In this document: piece by piece, positions 45,449 to 54,792 of the stretch | How the letters are laid out: each line of letters opens with the position of its first letter | Numbering within the stretch: the stretch's first letter is position 1 | Assembly (NCBI RefSeq): GCF_001510645.1 | Contig: NZ_LMVB01000001.1 | Coordinates: 515,854 to 579,853 of the forward strand | Reading direction: 5' to 3' | Source of the DNA: Paenibacillus sp. FJAT-29882 | GTDB taxonomy: Bacteria > Bacillota > Bacilli > Bacillales > DSM-1321 | Length of the DNA stretch: 64,000 nt | The notes under the pieces: generated by a model | Told to the model about the DNA's origin: nothing | Database searches by the model: none | Seen by the model: only the letters and a program-made list of their open reading frames with translations | Translations under genes and position numbers: made by a program

Positions 45449-45468
45449 TAGAAAGGGTCTGAAGGAAG

Positions 45469-46884
45469 ATGTCTAACACTTGGCAGGAATTGCTTCCTGT
45501 TGATCGATATACCGTTTCATCGACAGGTTTGCTCAACGATTATGATCGTAAAGTAATGACGTTGCTGTATCAACCACTTATTGGTCCGATTTGCACTAGT
45601 TTATACATGACATTATGGAGTGAGTTGGAAGAGAATCGACTTTGGTCCCAATCTTCTTTGCATTACAACTTAATGAACACCATGGACTTGAACTTAAATG
45701 AAATCTATCATGCAAGGAATAAATTAGAAGGAATCGGTCTGTTGAATGTGTACCGAAAAAAAACAGAAGAAGGAAAACAATTCATCTATGAACTGAATCC
45801 ACCATCAACACCAAAGCAATTTTTCAATGATGGAATGTTGAATATCTATTTGTTTAAAAAAATAGGTAAGGTCCATTTCAATCGTTTGAAGAATTTTTTT
45901 AGTGATGAAGAGATGCCAACCAATGAATATGAACAAGTCACGAAGAGTTTTACTGATATTTTTGTATCGGATCAACAGACATCTTTGTATGTGTCAGATG
46001 AAGGCGAAGAAGAATTAAATCTTGAACCAGAAAAACGTTTTATCGGTCGACAGGAGGGCAAAGAACTTGAAGGGTTTAAGGAAGACTTTAATTTCGATTT
46101 ATTGTATTCTGGGGTAAAACCATCTCAAATCACTCGTAAAGCTTTCACGCCGAATGTTCAAGAGACGATTGCCAAGCTTTCGTTTTTGTATGGGATTGAT
46201 GTACTAGATATGCAAAAGCTCGTCATTAGTGCTGCTGATATCAACAATGAAATTGATATCGAAACATTACGGAAAGCTGCGCGGGATTGGTACCAAATTG
46301 AATCGCAAAATCAATTGCCAACTTTAATGGATCGCGTGCAGCCAGAGCGAAATCGAACACAAAAGAGTGAGCCAAAAACAAAGGAAGAAGAATATATAAG
46401 ACATCTTGAAACGACTTCACCAAGAGAGCGACTCAAACAGCTTTCTGGTGGAGCTGAACCGACAAAGGCTGATTTGCAAATTATTGAGGGAATTCTTTTT
46501 AATCAAAAATTAAACCCTGGTGTTGTAAATGTGTTAATTGAATATGTGATGTTGAAAACCGATATGAAGCTAACGAAAGCCTATATGGAGAAAATTGCCT
46601 CCCATTGGACAAGGAAAAAAGTAATAACTGTTAAGGCTGCAATGGAACTCGCCAAAAATGAACATCGTCAATATCAAGAATGGGCCAAAACGAAAAAAGA
46701 AGGCAAAACGGCAACGAGAAAAGCGACTCGAACGGAAGTTGTTCCTGAGTGGCTGAATAAAGAGAAAAACAGTGAAAAAGAAAAGGAAACAGAAACAGAA
46801 ACAGAAACGAAACTGAATGATCAATCAGCGGAACGGCTACGCAAGATTGAAGAATCATTAGGAATTTTGAAAGACAGGGGGTGA
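45469..46884 (+). CDS. dnaB: Primosome protein DnaB (replication initiation / membrane attachment)
   Basis: A 471-residue Gram-positive DnaB, which with DnaD and DnaI loads the replicative helicase DnaC. The N-terminal winged-helix region (about 1-115) is followed by DDBH1 and DDBH2 helical domains (the latter about 290-410, with YIRHLETTSPRERLKQLSGG and a later YMEKIASHWTRKKV). The C-terminus has a charged low-complexity tract of repeated Glu-Thr encoded by GAAACA hexamers (46786-46809). The ribosome site is GAAGGAAG before the ATG. It is followed by dnaI after seven bases. Confidence 0.93.
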   Translation: MSNTWQELLPVDRYTVSSTGLLNDYDRKVMTLLYQPLIGPICTSLYMTLWSELEENRLWSQSSLHYNLMNTMDLNLNEIYHARNKLEGIGLLNVYRKKTEEGKQFIYELNPPSTPKQFFNDGMLNIYLFKKIGKVHFNRLKNFFSDEEMPTNEYEQVTKSFTDIFVSDQQTSLYVSDEGEEELNLEPEKRFIGRQEGKELEGFKEDFNFDLLYSGVKPSQITRKAFTPNVQETIAKLSFLYGIDVLDMQKLVISAADINNEIDIETLRKAARDWYQIESQNQLPTLMDRVQPERNRTQKSEPKTKEEEYIRHLETTSPRERLKQLSGGAEPTKADLQIIEGILFNQKLNPGVVNVLIEYVMLKTDMKLTKAYMEKIASHWTRKKVITVKAAMELAKNEHRQYQEWAKTKKEGKTATRKATRTEVVPEWLNKEKNSEKEKETETETETKLNDQSAERLRKIEESLGILKDRG

Positions 46885-46891
46885 GGCATAC

Positions 46892-47830
46892 ATGGAACGA
46901 ATCAACAATGCCTTTAGCAAGACGACTAATACAAGTAAGTTCAGAAAGCAATATGAAGAGTTGAAAAAAGAAGTGCTGAGTGATGAGCAGATTCGTCTGT
47001 TTTTGAATGAAAACAGCTCGCAGATTTCAGAAGAAATGCTAGATAAGAGCGTAATGAAGTTGTATGAATTTACCACTCAAAGTAAGCAGTGCCAAAAGTG
47101 CCCGAGCCTAGGTGAGTGTGTAAATTTATTACCAGGCTTCCATCCGAAGCTTGTTATTCGGCGCAATATGATTGATCTAAATTATGAGGATTGTCCGCGT
47201 AAGGTCATGGATGATAAAAAGCGGAAATTAGAGAAGTTGATTCAAAGTCTCTATGTTCCCAAAGACATTCTTACGGCAACAATGGAAGATTTTTACCGTA
47301 GTGATGCATCTGAGAACAGAATTGATGCGGTGGAGAAAGCGATGGCTTTTATTATGGATTATAAGCCAGGAGAAAAGCAGAAAAGCTTATATTTGTATGG
47401 GGAATTTGGCGTTGGGAAAACGTATCTGCTTGGCGCGATTGCCAATGAACTTGCTAAGAAGGAGATTTCTTCATTACTTGTGTATGTTCCAGATTTTCTA
47501 AGGGAATTGAAAGGATCATTCACGGACAATACGTTTAATGACAAGATCGACATGGCTAAAAAAGCGCCTGTCCTTATGTTTGATGATATTGGCTCAGAGT
47601 CCATGACAAGCTGGGGTAGGGATGAGGTAATCGGCCCTATTTTGCAATTCAGAATGCTTGAGAACTTGCCGACTTTTTTTACGTCTAATTTTAACTTTAC
47701 CGAAATGCAGACACATTTAACGTTCTCACAGCGCGGCGAGAAGGAAGAAGTCAAAGCGGCTAGAGTCATGGAGCGAATTAAATATTTAGCAGAACCATTT
47801 TTATTAAAAGGAAAAAACAGAAGACATTGA
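46892..47830 (+). CDS. dnaI: Primosomal helicase loader DnaI
   Basis: A 312-residue AAA+ ATPase loading the replicative helicase. The N-terminal zinc-binding region has CQKCPSLGECV near residues 67-77. The ATPase core starts at Walker A YGEFGVGKTYLLG (about 170-182), with Walker B VLMFDDIGSE and a sensor segment FFTSNFNFTEM. The C-terminus carries the arginine finger region (AARVMERIKYLAEPF). The ribosome site GGGGGTGAGG precedes the ATG, and dnaB ends seven bases upstream. Confidence 0.95.
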   Translation: MERINNAFSKTTNTSKFRKQYEELKKEVLSDEQIRLFLNENSSQISEEMLDKSVMKLYEFTTQSKQCQKCPSLGECVNLLPGFHPKLVIRRNMIDLNYEDCPRKVMDDKKRKLEKLIQSLYVPKDILTATMEDFYRSDASENRIDAVEKAMAFIMDYKPGEKQKSLYLYGEFGVGKTYLLGAIANELAKKEISSLLVYVPDFLRELKGSFTDNTFNDKIDMAKKAPVLMFDDIGSESMTSWGRDEVIGPILQFRMLENLPTFFTSNFNFTEMQTHLTFSQRGEKEEVKAARVMERIKYLAEPFLLKGKNRRH

Positions 47831-47837
47831 TTTCGTA

Positions 47838-48034
47838 TGAAGGACATAGGGCGGGTCTGCGCAACTTACTAATATAGCCAAACCATTTATCAGGGATACT
47901 GATTTTATTTAGAAAGGAACCAAAATGTTGGCTCCGCACCGTCATCATTGTGATTAGGCGAGTGTAGCGTGTTACAATGATTGGTCCTTCATAGTAAATG
48001 GTGGCGCATTAACGCCATATCGGTTTTGTATGAA
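47838..48034 (+). repeat. R2 intergenic repeat (after dnaI)
   Basis: GAAGGACATAGGGCGGG, CAACTTACTAATATAGCC, CCAAAATGTTGG, CTCCGCACCGTCATCATTG, GATTAGGCGAGTGTAGCG, GTCCTTCATAGTAAATGG, the GGCGCATTAACGCC hairpin and GGTTTTGTATG. The ends GAAGGAC and GTCCTTC can pair, so the main body may fold as a unit. Confidence 0.7.
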
Positions 48035-48037
48035 AAC

Positions 48038-48131
48038 AAAAGGGTCAGCCCCCACATCTACTATATATCGTTTGGAGACAAGCCAATGATCCGATAAACG
48101 GTATATAGAGTGTGAGGTCAGACCCTTTTTT
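48038..48131. terminator. R3-type palindrome after dnaI
   Basis: AAAGGGTCAGCCCCCACA and GTGAGGTCAGACCCTTT are the arms, with inner CTATATATCGTTT / AAACGGTATATAG extending the stem. T residues follow. It fuses directly to R2 on its left and to R1 on its right. Confidence 0.75.
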
Positions 48132-48136
48132 AGTAG

Positions 48137-48332
48137 CACGCATTAACGGGCAGTAAAACCCTCACCTCAAGGCTTGAGGAATCGAAGAAGTATAGGTGGG
48201 GGGAACTGCCCGTAAAAGCCCGATTGGTGAGATGCAGTGAAACTTACCGCTGTGCTCTTAGCGACAGTAGAACGGGACTAACAATCAGTGGGGGATGAAG
48301 AAAACCCCCACTGATTGAAGGTTCACTTTATG
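48137..48332. repeat. R1 intergenic repeat (between dnaI and ytxC), minus orientation
   Basis: Plus-sense order: GCATTAACGGGCAGTAAAACC, AAGGCTTGAGGAATCG, AGGTGGGGGGAACTGCCCG, CCGATTGGTGAGATGCAG, AGTAGAACGGGACTAACAATC, AGTGGGGGATG / CCCCCACTGATTG, TTCACTTTA (each given in part). It matches the outer modules of the 5161-5592 copy. Confidence 0.7.
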
Positions 48333-48374
48333 GTAAATGGTGGCGTTTTAACGCCGATTGGGTTTTGAATGGAA
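48330..48374 (+). repeat. R2 fragment (3' end only) upstream of ytxC
   Basis: GGTAAATGGTGGCG, the GGCGTTTTAACGCC hairpin and GGGTTTTGAATGG are the last third of R2, joined directly to the end of R1. Confidence 0.55.
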
Positions 48375-48465
48375 AATCACTTGATTTTCCTTTAAGGTTT
48401 ACTTCTAAAAAATAGGCTTATCCCATATACATAGAAACAAAGCGTTTCGTATAGGGGGGGTATCG

Positions 48466-49305
48466 TTGGTACATATCTATTTTCAAGATGATACAGAAGC
48501 ACATAAATGGCTCCAATTCGTATCTGTCCACCCTTTAGGGGCAGAACTGCATTCATATATACAATTTATTTCGGAAAAAGGGATCGTTGTTACGTTAGAA
48601 GAGCGGCATTTGGTCGACATTCATCGGTTATTAAGTGATGTGTTTTATACGTTTTTAATAGAAGAAAAGCTGAGAGATGGCCTTGAGCAAACGATTCGCG
48701 AAAAATTTTTATTTGAAGAACAGGAAGAAGTGGATGCGATTCTTGACATTGCCTCTTCCATCGTTGAAGGAGAGATGAAGGCGGATTCAAGTAAAGAGTT
48801 TAAGGAGGCAAAAGCCGCGATTGCTGAAGCTATTCAAGTCGTGCTAATTGAAGAGAAGTCCTTTTCGTTTGAATCCATTGCCATGTTTCGATTGAAGGAG
48901 TTCTTTGAATATTTGGAGCATTATGCAGGGCTAGCGATTGATGAGTATAAACTTGAGCAAGACTATCAAAGCTTTATTGCCACTTTACGTGACTTTCTTA
49001 ATAAGCGGCAGTCTCAATTACCAATCATTCATCTAGTACATCAAGAAAGCTTTGCTTTTTTTGATGAATCTTTTCGCAAGCTGGAAAAAGAAGACTTCCA
49101 GAGAATGATGGATCGAAGATTATTGGGAGGATATCCGATTTATATCGATTCAACTGCACTCGCACCGCTTATTTCGATTGCACCAGAGCGATTATACGTC
49201 TATACCGATGAGGCGGAAGATGGGCTTATTCAAACGATTCGACGTGTGTTTGAAGAACGAACCGTTATTCGGCCAGTTCAATCTTTCAGAGGTACTCATA
49301 GCTAA
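48466..49305 (+). CDS. ytxC: Putative sporulation protein YtxC
   Basis: A 279-residue, largely helical soluble protein. The sequence has the YtxC family pattern, with FLIEEKLRDGLEQTIREKF in the first half and FRLKEFFEYLEHYAGLAIDEY in the middle. Relatives are annotated as sporulation proteins of unknown mechanism. The start is TTG at 48466 after GGGGGGG. Its place between dnaI and thrS agrees with B. subtilis, but about 630 bases of fused repeats separate it from dnaI. Confidence 0.85.
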   Translation: MVHIYFQDDTEAHKWLQFVSVHPLGAELHSYIQFISEKGIVVTLEERHLVDIHRLLSDVFYTFLIEEKLRDGLEQTIREKFLFEEQEEVDAILDIASSIVEGEMKADSSKEFKEAKAAIAEAIQVVLIEEKSFSFESIAMFRLKEFFEYLEHYAGLAIDEYKLEQDYQSFIATLRDFLNKRQSQLPIIHLVHQESFAFFDESFRKLEKEDFQRMMDRRLLGGYPIYIDSTALAPLISIAPERLYVYTDEAEDGLIQTIRRVFEERTVIRPVQSFRGTHS

Positions 49306-49341
49306 TTTTAAGAAACTTCATGAACTTATTTTTAGCAATCC

Positions 49342-49370
49342 TTGATTTTCTTTGAATAACCCGATATAAT
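49342..49370 (+). promoter_or_regulatory. Sigma-A promoter of thrS
   Basis: TTGATT, 17 bases, TATAAT, about 40 bases before the T-box leader begins. Confidence 0.7.
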
Positions 49371-49407
49371 TTCCTACATACTAACATTTATTATAATGAA
49401 AAGTAAT

Positions 49408-49673
49408 GATGAGGACATGGGTATTCTTACATTTCGGTTTTAAAGAGAGGGAATGCAAAGCTGAGAGCTTCCTAACACGAACAGAACACTTACCACCTCT
49501 AAACTTCAGTTAGGAACGCGTGTAAACGCAACTATTAGCTGACGGGAAGCTGCCGTTACCAAGCTACGAGTGTCATTTGGCTATGAAAAGCTGAGTGAAA
49601 CGAGGGTGGAACCGCGGGTTAAATAATGATTATTAAGCTCGTCCCTGTTTTTATACAGGGGCGGGCTTTTTTG
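49408..49673 (+). ncRNA. T-box leader of thrS
   Basis: A tRNA-sensing leader. The T-box sequence AGGGTGGAACCGCG is at 49603-49616, followed by the terminator stem AAGCTCGTCCCTG / CAGGGGCGGGCTT with a T run (49635-49673). Stem I closes with AGAGAGG / CCTCT. An ACC triplet (Thr) at 49492-49494 sits in the expected specifier position. Uncharged threonyl tRNA would favour read-through into thrS. Confidence 0.9.
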
Positions 49674-49715
49674 TGTTTTCCGCAAGAATACGACAAATTT
49701 AAGGAGTGAACGAGT

Positions 49716-51647
49716 ATGTCAGAAGTAGTGAAAATAACTTTCCCGGACGGAGCAGTGAAGGAGTTTGCCAAAGGCACAACAACAGAAGATATCGCAGCAT
49801 CTATCAGTCCAGGGTTAAGAAAAAAGGCAATCGCAGGTAAATATAATGGTGAAATGTATGACTTAAAACGTCCAATTGAAGCAGATGGTTCGATTGCGAT
49901 TATTACCCAAGACAGTGAAGAAGCACTAGAGGTTCTTCGTCATAGTACAGCTCACTTAATGGCACAGGCGATTAAACGTCTATTCAAAAACGCTAAATTC
50001 GGTGTTGGTCCGGTTATTGAAGGTGGATTCTACTATGATGTTGATCTTGAAGAATCACTAACACCAGAAGACTTGCCGCTAATAGAAAAAGAAATGAAGA
50101 AAATCGTCAATGAAAATCTTGAAGTCACTCGTGTTGAAGTGAGTCGTGATGAAGCTATTTCACGTTTTAAGGAAATTGGTGACGAGTATAAATTGGAGTT
50201 GATTGATGCGATTCCAGCTGATCAACAAGTAACCATTTATGAACAAGGTGATTTCTTCGATCTATGCCGTGGTATTCATGTACCGTCAACAGGGAAGATT
50301 AAAGAATTCAAATTGCTAAGTATTGCTGGCGCTTATTGGCGAGGAAACAGCGACAACAAGATGCTCCAACGTATTTACGGAACAGCTTTCTTCAAAAAAG
50401 AAGACTTGGCTGAGCACCTGCGTTTGCTTGAAGAAGCGAAAGAGCGTGACCACCGTAAAATAGGAAAAGAATTGAGCCTATTTACAAGTAACCAATTGGT
50501 CGGCCAGGGACTGCCGTTATGGCTTCCAAAAGGTGCTACAATCCGTCGAGTGATCGAACGATATATTGTCGATAAAGAAGCGAGTCTTGGCTATGATCAT
50601 GTGTATACTCCCGTTATGGGAAGTGTCGATCTTTACAAAACTTCCGGACACTGGGAACACTACCAAGAAGATATGTTCCCTGTTATGGATATGGATAATG
50701 AACAGCTCGTCTTGCGTCCGATGAACTGTCCGCATCATATGATGATTTATAAAAATAGCATTCATAGCTATCGTGAACTGCCAATCCGAATTGCGGAACT
50801 CGGTACACAGCACCGTTATGAAATGTCTGGGGCTCTATCAGGGTTGCAGCGTGTTCGCGGGATGACTTTAAATGATGCACATATTTTCGTTCGTCCTGAT
50901 CAAATTAAAGAAGAATTTAAACGTGTAGTCAACTTAATTCTTGAAGTGTACAAAGATTTTGATCTAAACGATTATTCTTTCCGTCTTTCCTATCGTGATC
51001 CACAAGATACAGAGAAGTATTTCGATGACGATGCAATGTGGGAAAAAGCACAAGGTATGCTGAAGGAAGCGATGGATGATCTTGGTCTGGATTATTACGA
51101 AGCAGAAGGCGAAGCAGCATTCTACGGTCCTAAGCTTGATGTTCAAGTTCGTACTGCTTTAGGTAAAGATGAAACATTGTCAACTGTTCAATTAGACTTC
51201 TTACTACCGGAACGTTTTGATTTAAACTATGTGGGTGAAGATGGTAAACAACATCGTCCTGTTGTTATTCACCGTGGTGTTGTATCTACAATGGAACGTT
51301 TTGTTGCATTCTTAATCGAAGAATATAAAGGGGCTTTCCCAACATGGCTATCACCGGTTCAAGCGCAGGTGATCCCAGTTTCTCCTGACGCACATCTTGA
51401 TTATGCAAAAGAGGTTCAGGATAAGCTAAAAGCCGCAGGGATCCGTGTCAACCTTGACACACGAGACGAGAAAATTGGCTACAAAATTCGTGAAGCACAA
51501 ATGCAAAAAATTCCGTATATGCTCGTTGTCGGTGATAACGAAGTAAAAGAAGGCAGCGTAAACGTTCGTAAATACGGCGAACAAAAATCCGAAACAGTTT
51601 CATTCGAAGACTTCGTGAACGCTATTAAAGCCGAAGTAAATCGCTAA
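49716..51647 (+). CDS. thrS: Threonine-tRNA ligase
   Basis: A 643-residue class II synthetase. TGS domain (1-62), editing/second additional domain with [15 protein letters not shown] near residues 75-90 and a Cys-containing [12 protein letters not shown]. The catalytic core has [13 protein letters not shown] (zinc-binding Cys and His) and [11 protein letters not shown]. The C-terminal anticodon domain begins around residue 545 ([10 protein letters not shown]). ATG 49716 follows AAGGAG. It is expressed through the T-box leader and ends at an R3 palindrome. Confidence 0.97.
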   Translation: MSEVVKITFPDGAVKEFAKGTTTEDIAASISPGLRKKAIAGKYNGEMYDLKRPIEADGSIAIITQDSEEALEVLRHSTAHLMAQAIKRLFKNAKFGVGPVIEGGFYYDVDLEESLTPEDLPLIEKEMKKIVNENLEVTRVEVSRDEAISRFKEIGDEYKLELIDAIPADQQVTIYEQGDFFDLCRGIHVPSTGKIKEFKLLSIAGAYWRGNSDNKMLQRIYGTAFFKKEDLAEHLRLLEEAKERDHRKIGKELSLFTSNQLVGQGLPLWLPKGATIRRVIERYIVDKEASLGYDHVYTPVMGSVDLYKTSGHWEHYQEDMFPVMDMDNEQLVLRPMNCPHHMMIYKNSIHSYRELPIRIAELGTQHRYEMSGALSGLQRVRGMTLNDAHIFVRPDQIKEEFKRVVNLILEVYKDFDLNDYSFRLSYRDPQDTEKYFDDDAMWEKAQGMLKEAMDDLGLDYYEAEGEAAFYGPKLDVQVRTALGKDETLSTVQLDFLLPERFDLNYVGEDGKQHRPVVIHRGVVSTMERFVAFLIEEYKGAFPTWLSPVQAQVIPVSPDAHLDYAKEVQDKLKAAGIRVNLDTRDEKIGYKIREAQMQKIPYMLVVGDNEVKEGSVNVRKYGEQKSETVSFEDFVNAIKAEVNR

Positions 51648-51650
51648 ATA

Positions 51651-51722
51651 GAAGGGTCTGATCTCGTACGCTATGCAGCTTTTCTTAAGCTGGAGCAAAA
51701 ATGCGGGGTCTGACCCTTCTTA
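51651..51722. terminator. R3-type palindrome after thrS
   Basis: GAAGGGTCTGATCTCGTA on the left, CGGGGTCTGACCCTTCTT on the right, with an inner GCAGCTTTTCTTAAGCTG stem. A T-rich tail follows. Confidence 0.75.
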
Positions 51723-51839
51723 TCTTATTTTGTATGCGGAACGCTCTGACCTGCTTATTTTTTGATGCTGATTATTTGTGTAGCCGCCATTTATGGACTA
51801 CTATGTAGGTTATAATATGGTATACTAGGAGTTGTTCGT

Positions 51840-52013
51840 GTGAATCAAAAGAAGAAATTCACCACCCTTTTTGTTCCTACATTCTTTGCAACGCTTATTT
51901 TGTTAGTGCTTCCGGATTATCGGCAGTGGGCGATTATTCCAGTCATGCTGTTTTGGCTTGTCTTTTTTGTCTGGGAATCGAACGATAAGAAAAAAGCCAA
52001 GAACACAAATTAA
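51840..52013 (+). CDS. Small membrane protein, 57 residues
   Basis: Starts with GTG at 51840 after AGGAG at eight bases. Two hydrophobic segments (FVPTFFATLILLVLP and WAIIPVMLFWLVFFVW) are joined by a short DYRQ loop, and the tail is lysine-rich (NDKKKAKNTN). A TATAAT (about 51811) sits upstream. No family is recognised; good start signal and composition support it as real. Confidence 0.6.
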   Translation: MNQKKKFTTLFVPTFFATLILLVLPDYRQWAIIPVMLFWLVFFVWESNDKKKAKNTN

Positions 52014-52043
52014 CAAAATTAGCGGGGAGTCCATGGGATAGGT

Positions 52044-52070
52044 CCACTAGTGGGTCTGACCCTTTGTTTA
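52044..52070. repeat. R3 half-site
   Basis: GTGGGTCTGACCCTTTG without a clear partner arm nearby (the left GGGGAGTCCATGGG region pairs only poorly). Looks like a remnant of an R3 palindrome. Confidence 0.35.
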
Positions 52071-52150
52071 AAATATTTCAAAGAAATGTATTGCAAAATT
52101 ATTGGGAATTTGATAAGATAATTTTTGTTGTTGAAAAGCAATTTAAGCAT

Positions 52151-52180
52151 TTGACAAATCATCAGTGTTTATGTTATATT
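52151..52180 (+). promoter_or_regulatory. Sigma-A promoter of infC-rpmI-rplT
   Basis: TTGACA, 18 bases, TATATT, with TG upstream of the -10: a strong promoter for the ribosomal operon. Confidence 0.75.
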
Positions 52181-52214
52181 TTCTAAGGTAAATTGAATAC
52201 TTGTTTTGAGTAAA

Positions 52215-52340
52215 AGAAGAAGCACCCGCTTCTCACCTGATTGACGCAATATGTTGTCGGTAGGTCATGATTTGATTATTTGGATTTATTCTACTTAGTC
52301 TATCAGTGTGGGTGTTATTGCATCCGCACTTTTTCGTTTG
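52215..52340 (+). ncRNA. L20-type leader of the infC operon
   Basis: The leader has GCACCCGCTTCTCACCT, TGTTGTCGGTAGGT, and then a terminator stem AGTGTGGGTG / CATCCGCACT with TTTTT (52305-52335). This is the arrangement of the Bacillus L20 leader, in which ribosomal protein L20 binds the mRNA and causes early termination. The identification rests on layout and conserved blocks. Confidence 0.8.
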
Positions 52341-52451
52341 TTTAATAATGCAAGTACAAATCATGAGGCGAAAGGATAGCCTAAAACGTGTGTATTCTTT
52401 CTTTTAGCCCAAACGATTGTATTCGCTAAATATCCTTGGAGGTGGCTAACT

Positions 52452-52967
52452 ATTAGTAAAGACGCGATGGTAAATGAGGGCATCCGCGCCCGTGAAGTTC
52501 GACTTATCGACCAAAACGGAGAGCAACTTGGAATTAAAACAAAATTCGAAGCGATGGAAATTGCCGCTCGTGTAAATCTTGATTTAGTTATAGTTGCTGC
52601 GAATGCAAAGCCTCCGGTAGCCCGGATTATGGACTACGGAAAACACCGCTTCGAGCAACAAAAGAAAGAAAAGGAAGCTCGTAAAAATCAAAAAGTCATC
52701 AGCTTGAAAGAGGTTCGTCTGAGCCCAACAATTGATGAACATGATTTTAACACAAAGCTTCGCAATGCAATTAAATTCCTTGAAAAAGGCGATAAAGTAA
52801 AAGCCTCTATCCGTTTTAAAGGACGCGCAATTACCCATAAGGAAATTGGACAACGTGTATTGGATCGTTTCTCTGCAGCTTGCAAAGAAGTTGCAACAGT
52901 TGAATCACATCCAAAAATGGACGGACGAAGCATGTTCTTAGTTTTAGCACCAAAAATCGAAAAGTAA
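52452..52967 (+). CDS. infC: Translation initiation factor IF-3 (ATT start)
   Basis: A 171-residue factor that prevents premature subunit joining and checks the start codon. The GGAGGTGG site at 52438-52445 is placed for an ATT at 52452 ([16 protein letters not shown]), as in B. subtilis infC. The ATG at 52467 lies five codons inside and is 21 bases from the site, so the unusual start is favoured. Domains: N-terminal (1-75, [11 protein letters not shown]) and C-terminal (90-171, [16 protein letters not shown]). Rare starts on infC allow IF-3 to autoregulate in E. coli. Confidence 0.93.
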   Translation: MSKDAMVNEGIRAREVRLIDQNGEQLGIKTKFEAMEIAARVNLDLVIVAANAKPPVARIMDYGKHRFEQQKKEKEARKNQKVISLKEVRLSPTIDEHDFNTKLRNAIKFLEKGDKVKASIRFKGRAITHKEIGQRVLDRFSAACKEVATVESHPKMDGRSMFLVLAPKIEK

Positions 52968-52989
52968 CTGTAATGAGGAGGAATACCTT

Positions 52990-53190
52990 ATGCCTAAAAT
53001 GAAAACTCACCGCGGATCTGCAAAGCGTTTCAAGAAAACTGGATCCGGTAAACTTAAGCGTTCACACGCTTACACAAGCCATTTATTTGCTAACAAATCC
53101 ACTAAAGCTAAACGTAAACTACGTAAAGCTGGTCTTGTAAGCAAAGGTGACTTCAAACGTATTCGTCATATGCTAGACAATATTAAATAA
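52990..53190 (+). CDS. rpmI: 50S ribosomal protein L35
   Basis: A 66-residue, strongly basic large-subunit protein ([24 protein letters not shown], given by its first half motif [14 protein letters not shown]). The ribosome site GAGGAGG is nine bases before the ATG. It lies 22 bases after infC and 35 before rplT, so it is in the same operon and under L20 control. Confidence 0.98.
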   Translation: MPKMKTHRGSAKRFKKTGSGKLKRSHAYTSHLFANKSTKAKRKLRKAGLVSKGDFKRIRHMLDNIK

Positions 53191-53225
53191 GTTCGATTTA
53201 TCGAGTTAAATAGGAGGGAAATAAC

Positions 53226-53585
53226 ATGCCACGTGTAAAAGGCGGTACTGTTACTCGCAAGCGTCGTAAAAAGGTATTAAAATTAGCTAAAGGTTACTAT
53301 GGTTCTAAACATACTTTATATAAAGTAGCTAACCAACAAGTTATGAAGTCAGGAAACTATGCTTTCCGTGACCGTCGTAACAAAAAACGTGATTTCCGTA
53401 GATTATGGATTACACGTATCAACGCTGCTGCACGCATCAACGGTCTTTCTTATAGCCGTTTAATGCACGGTCTAAAGCTTGCTGGTATCGAAGTAAACCG
53501 CAAAATGCTTGCTGACTTAGCAGTTGCTGACGATAAAGCATTTGCTCAATTTGCAGACGCTGCAAAACAACATTTAAACAAATAA
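53226..53585 (+). CDS. rplT: 50S ribosomal protein L20
   Basis: A 119-residue assembly protein of the large subunit, binding 23S rRNA and, in bacilli, its own leader mRNA. The basic N-terminal helix ([17 protein letters not shown]) and the globular RNA-binding part ([20 protein letters not shown]) are complete. The ribosome site is AGGAGGG. It ends the infC-rpmI-rplT operon. Confidence 0.98.
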   Translation: MPRVKGGTVTRKRRKKVLKLAKGYYGSKHTLYKVANQQVMKSGNYAFRDRRNKKRDFRRLWITRINAAARINGLSYSRLMHGLKLAGIEVNRKMLADLAVADDKAFAQFADAAKQHLNK

Positions 53586-53599
53586 GATCAAATTGATCT

Positions 53600-53640
53600 A
53601 AAACGGCCATTCTCGGACTTCGAGAGTGGCTTTTGTTTTA
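53600..53640 (+). terminator. Terminator of infC-rpmI-rplT
   Basis: AAAACGGCCATTCTCG and CGAGAGTGGCTTTT pair around GACTT, followed by GTTTTA. Confidence 0.8.
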
Positions 53641-53657
53641 GGGGAGAGGAGCAAGAA

Positions 53658-53924
53658 ATGGAAACTGCACTTATCATTTATTTATTGGCAATCAATGTGG
53701 CAACATATATTACAATGGGACATGACAAGAAAAAAGCTCGAAACCGTGAGTATCGTATCAGTGAACAAACATTGTGGCTGTTAGCTTTCTTTGGAGGCGC
53801 AACAGGCGGTTATGTAGGGATGAAACATTACCGCCATAAAACGAAGCATGTTTCTTTTAAACGGGGATTTCCGATTTTAATGATTGTTCAAGTGGCGATG
53901 GTAGCTTACTGGTTCTTAAAATAA
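53658..53924 (+). CDS. ysdA: DUF1294 membrane protein YsdA
   Basis: An 88-residue protein with an N-terminal hydrophobic segment (LIIYLLAINVATYITMG), then the DUF1294 block with DKKKARNREYRISEQTLWLLAFFGG and GMKHYRHKTKH. A C-terminal hydrophobic segment follows. Ribosome site GGGGAGAGG. The place after rplT matches B. subtilis. Function unknown. Confidence 0.9.
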   Translation: METALIIYLLAINVATYITMGHDKKKARNREYRISEQTLWLLAFFGGATGGYVGMKHYRHKTKHVSFKRGFPILMIVQVAMVAYWFLK

Positions 53925-54071
53925 AGCCATTGATTTTTGCTGCTGTCTAAAGGTATGTGAAACTGAGGAGTTTACACCAAACATATTGGAATACATAAAT
54001 TGTCATATGTGGCAGGGGAAACGTATATGCTTGTAAGAGCAGGACGAAGCAGCAGAGAGGGGATTCTCATT

Positions 54072-54641
54072 ATGAATCAAGAACTCGTTATGCTCGTGAG
54101 TATTATTCAGTCAGGGACGATATTTGCGCCAGTGCTCTTTATTCTATTTCATGTGGCAAGGCAGGTATTATTTATTCCCGTTGCAGTCGTTTGTATGACG
54201 GGCGGGTTATTATTCGGTCCACTTGCTGGGACGATTTATTCGATCATTGGTCTCACGTTATCTAGTCTTGTCTTTTACGGAGTAAGCCGCAAAGTTCCGA
54301 AATTGACGGCGCGCTTGTTTAAAATGAAAAATAAACTGTTTGGGCATCGAAAACTCAATGTTAAACAAATCACTGTGCTTCGTCTGATCCCTTTTGTCCA
54401 TTATCATATGCTGTCTCTTTGCTTAATGGAATTGAAAAAAGGATGGAGAGCATATGCTTCCGCCTCCTTTGCAACCAATATCCCACTCGCCTTCTTCTAT
54501 ACAGTGTTCGGTCATTATATCCGTGCATTTAGTCCGACACTCATTGTCCTTATCCTATGTTCATTCACGTTATTAGTCTATTTAATGAGAGAAAAACAAA
54601 CAGTGATTAAGTGGCAGGAATTTTTTCAAGTAGGAAACTAA
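54072..54641 (+). CDS. TVP38/TMEM64 (SNARE-associated) family membrane protein
   Basis: A 189-residue protein with about five membrane segments. The family core is FIPVAVVCMTGGLLFGPLAGTIYSIIG, followed by VLRLIPFVHYHMLSL and a terminal segment LIVLILCSFTLLVYLM. I take ATG 54072 after GAGAGGGGA; an ATG at 54027 would add 15 residues. The family (DedA/TVP38-like) is tied to lipid or polyprenyl carrier flipping in some bacteria; function here is not known. B. subtilis ytxB is a family member near dnaI, but I cannot say that this is its ortholog. Confidence 0.8.
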   Translation: MNQELVMLVSIIQSGTIFAPVLFILFHVARQVLFIPVAVVCMTGGLLFGPLAGTIYSIIGLTLSSLVFYGVSRKVPKLTARLFKMKNKLFGHRKLNVKQITVLRLIPFVHYHMLSLCLMELKKGWRAYASASFATNIPLAFFYTVFGHYIRAFSPTLIVLILCSFTLLVYLMREKQTVIKWQEFFQVGN

Positions 54642-54792
54642 AAATGAAATGACGGATTCGATTAGATGTCTTTCTTGAATGTACAATAATACTTCGGAAA
54701 ATGAGCTTTGGGACTCCCAACGCTTATTTTTTTGCGTTCTGTAGTAAAGTAAACCTGATCTTAAAATATCTAAAAATAAGGAGTCGTTCATT

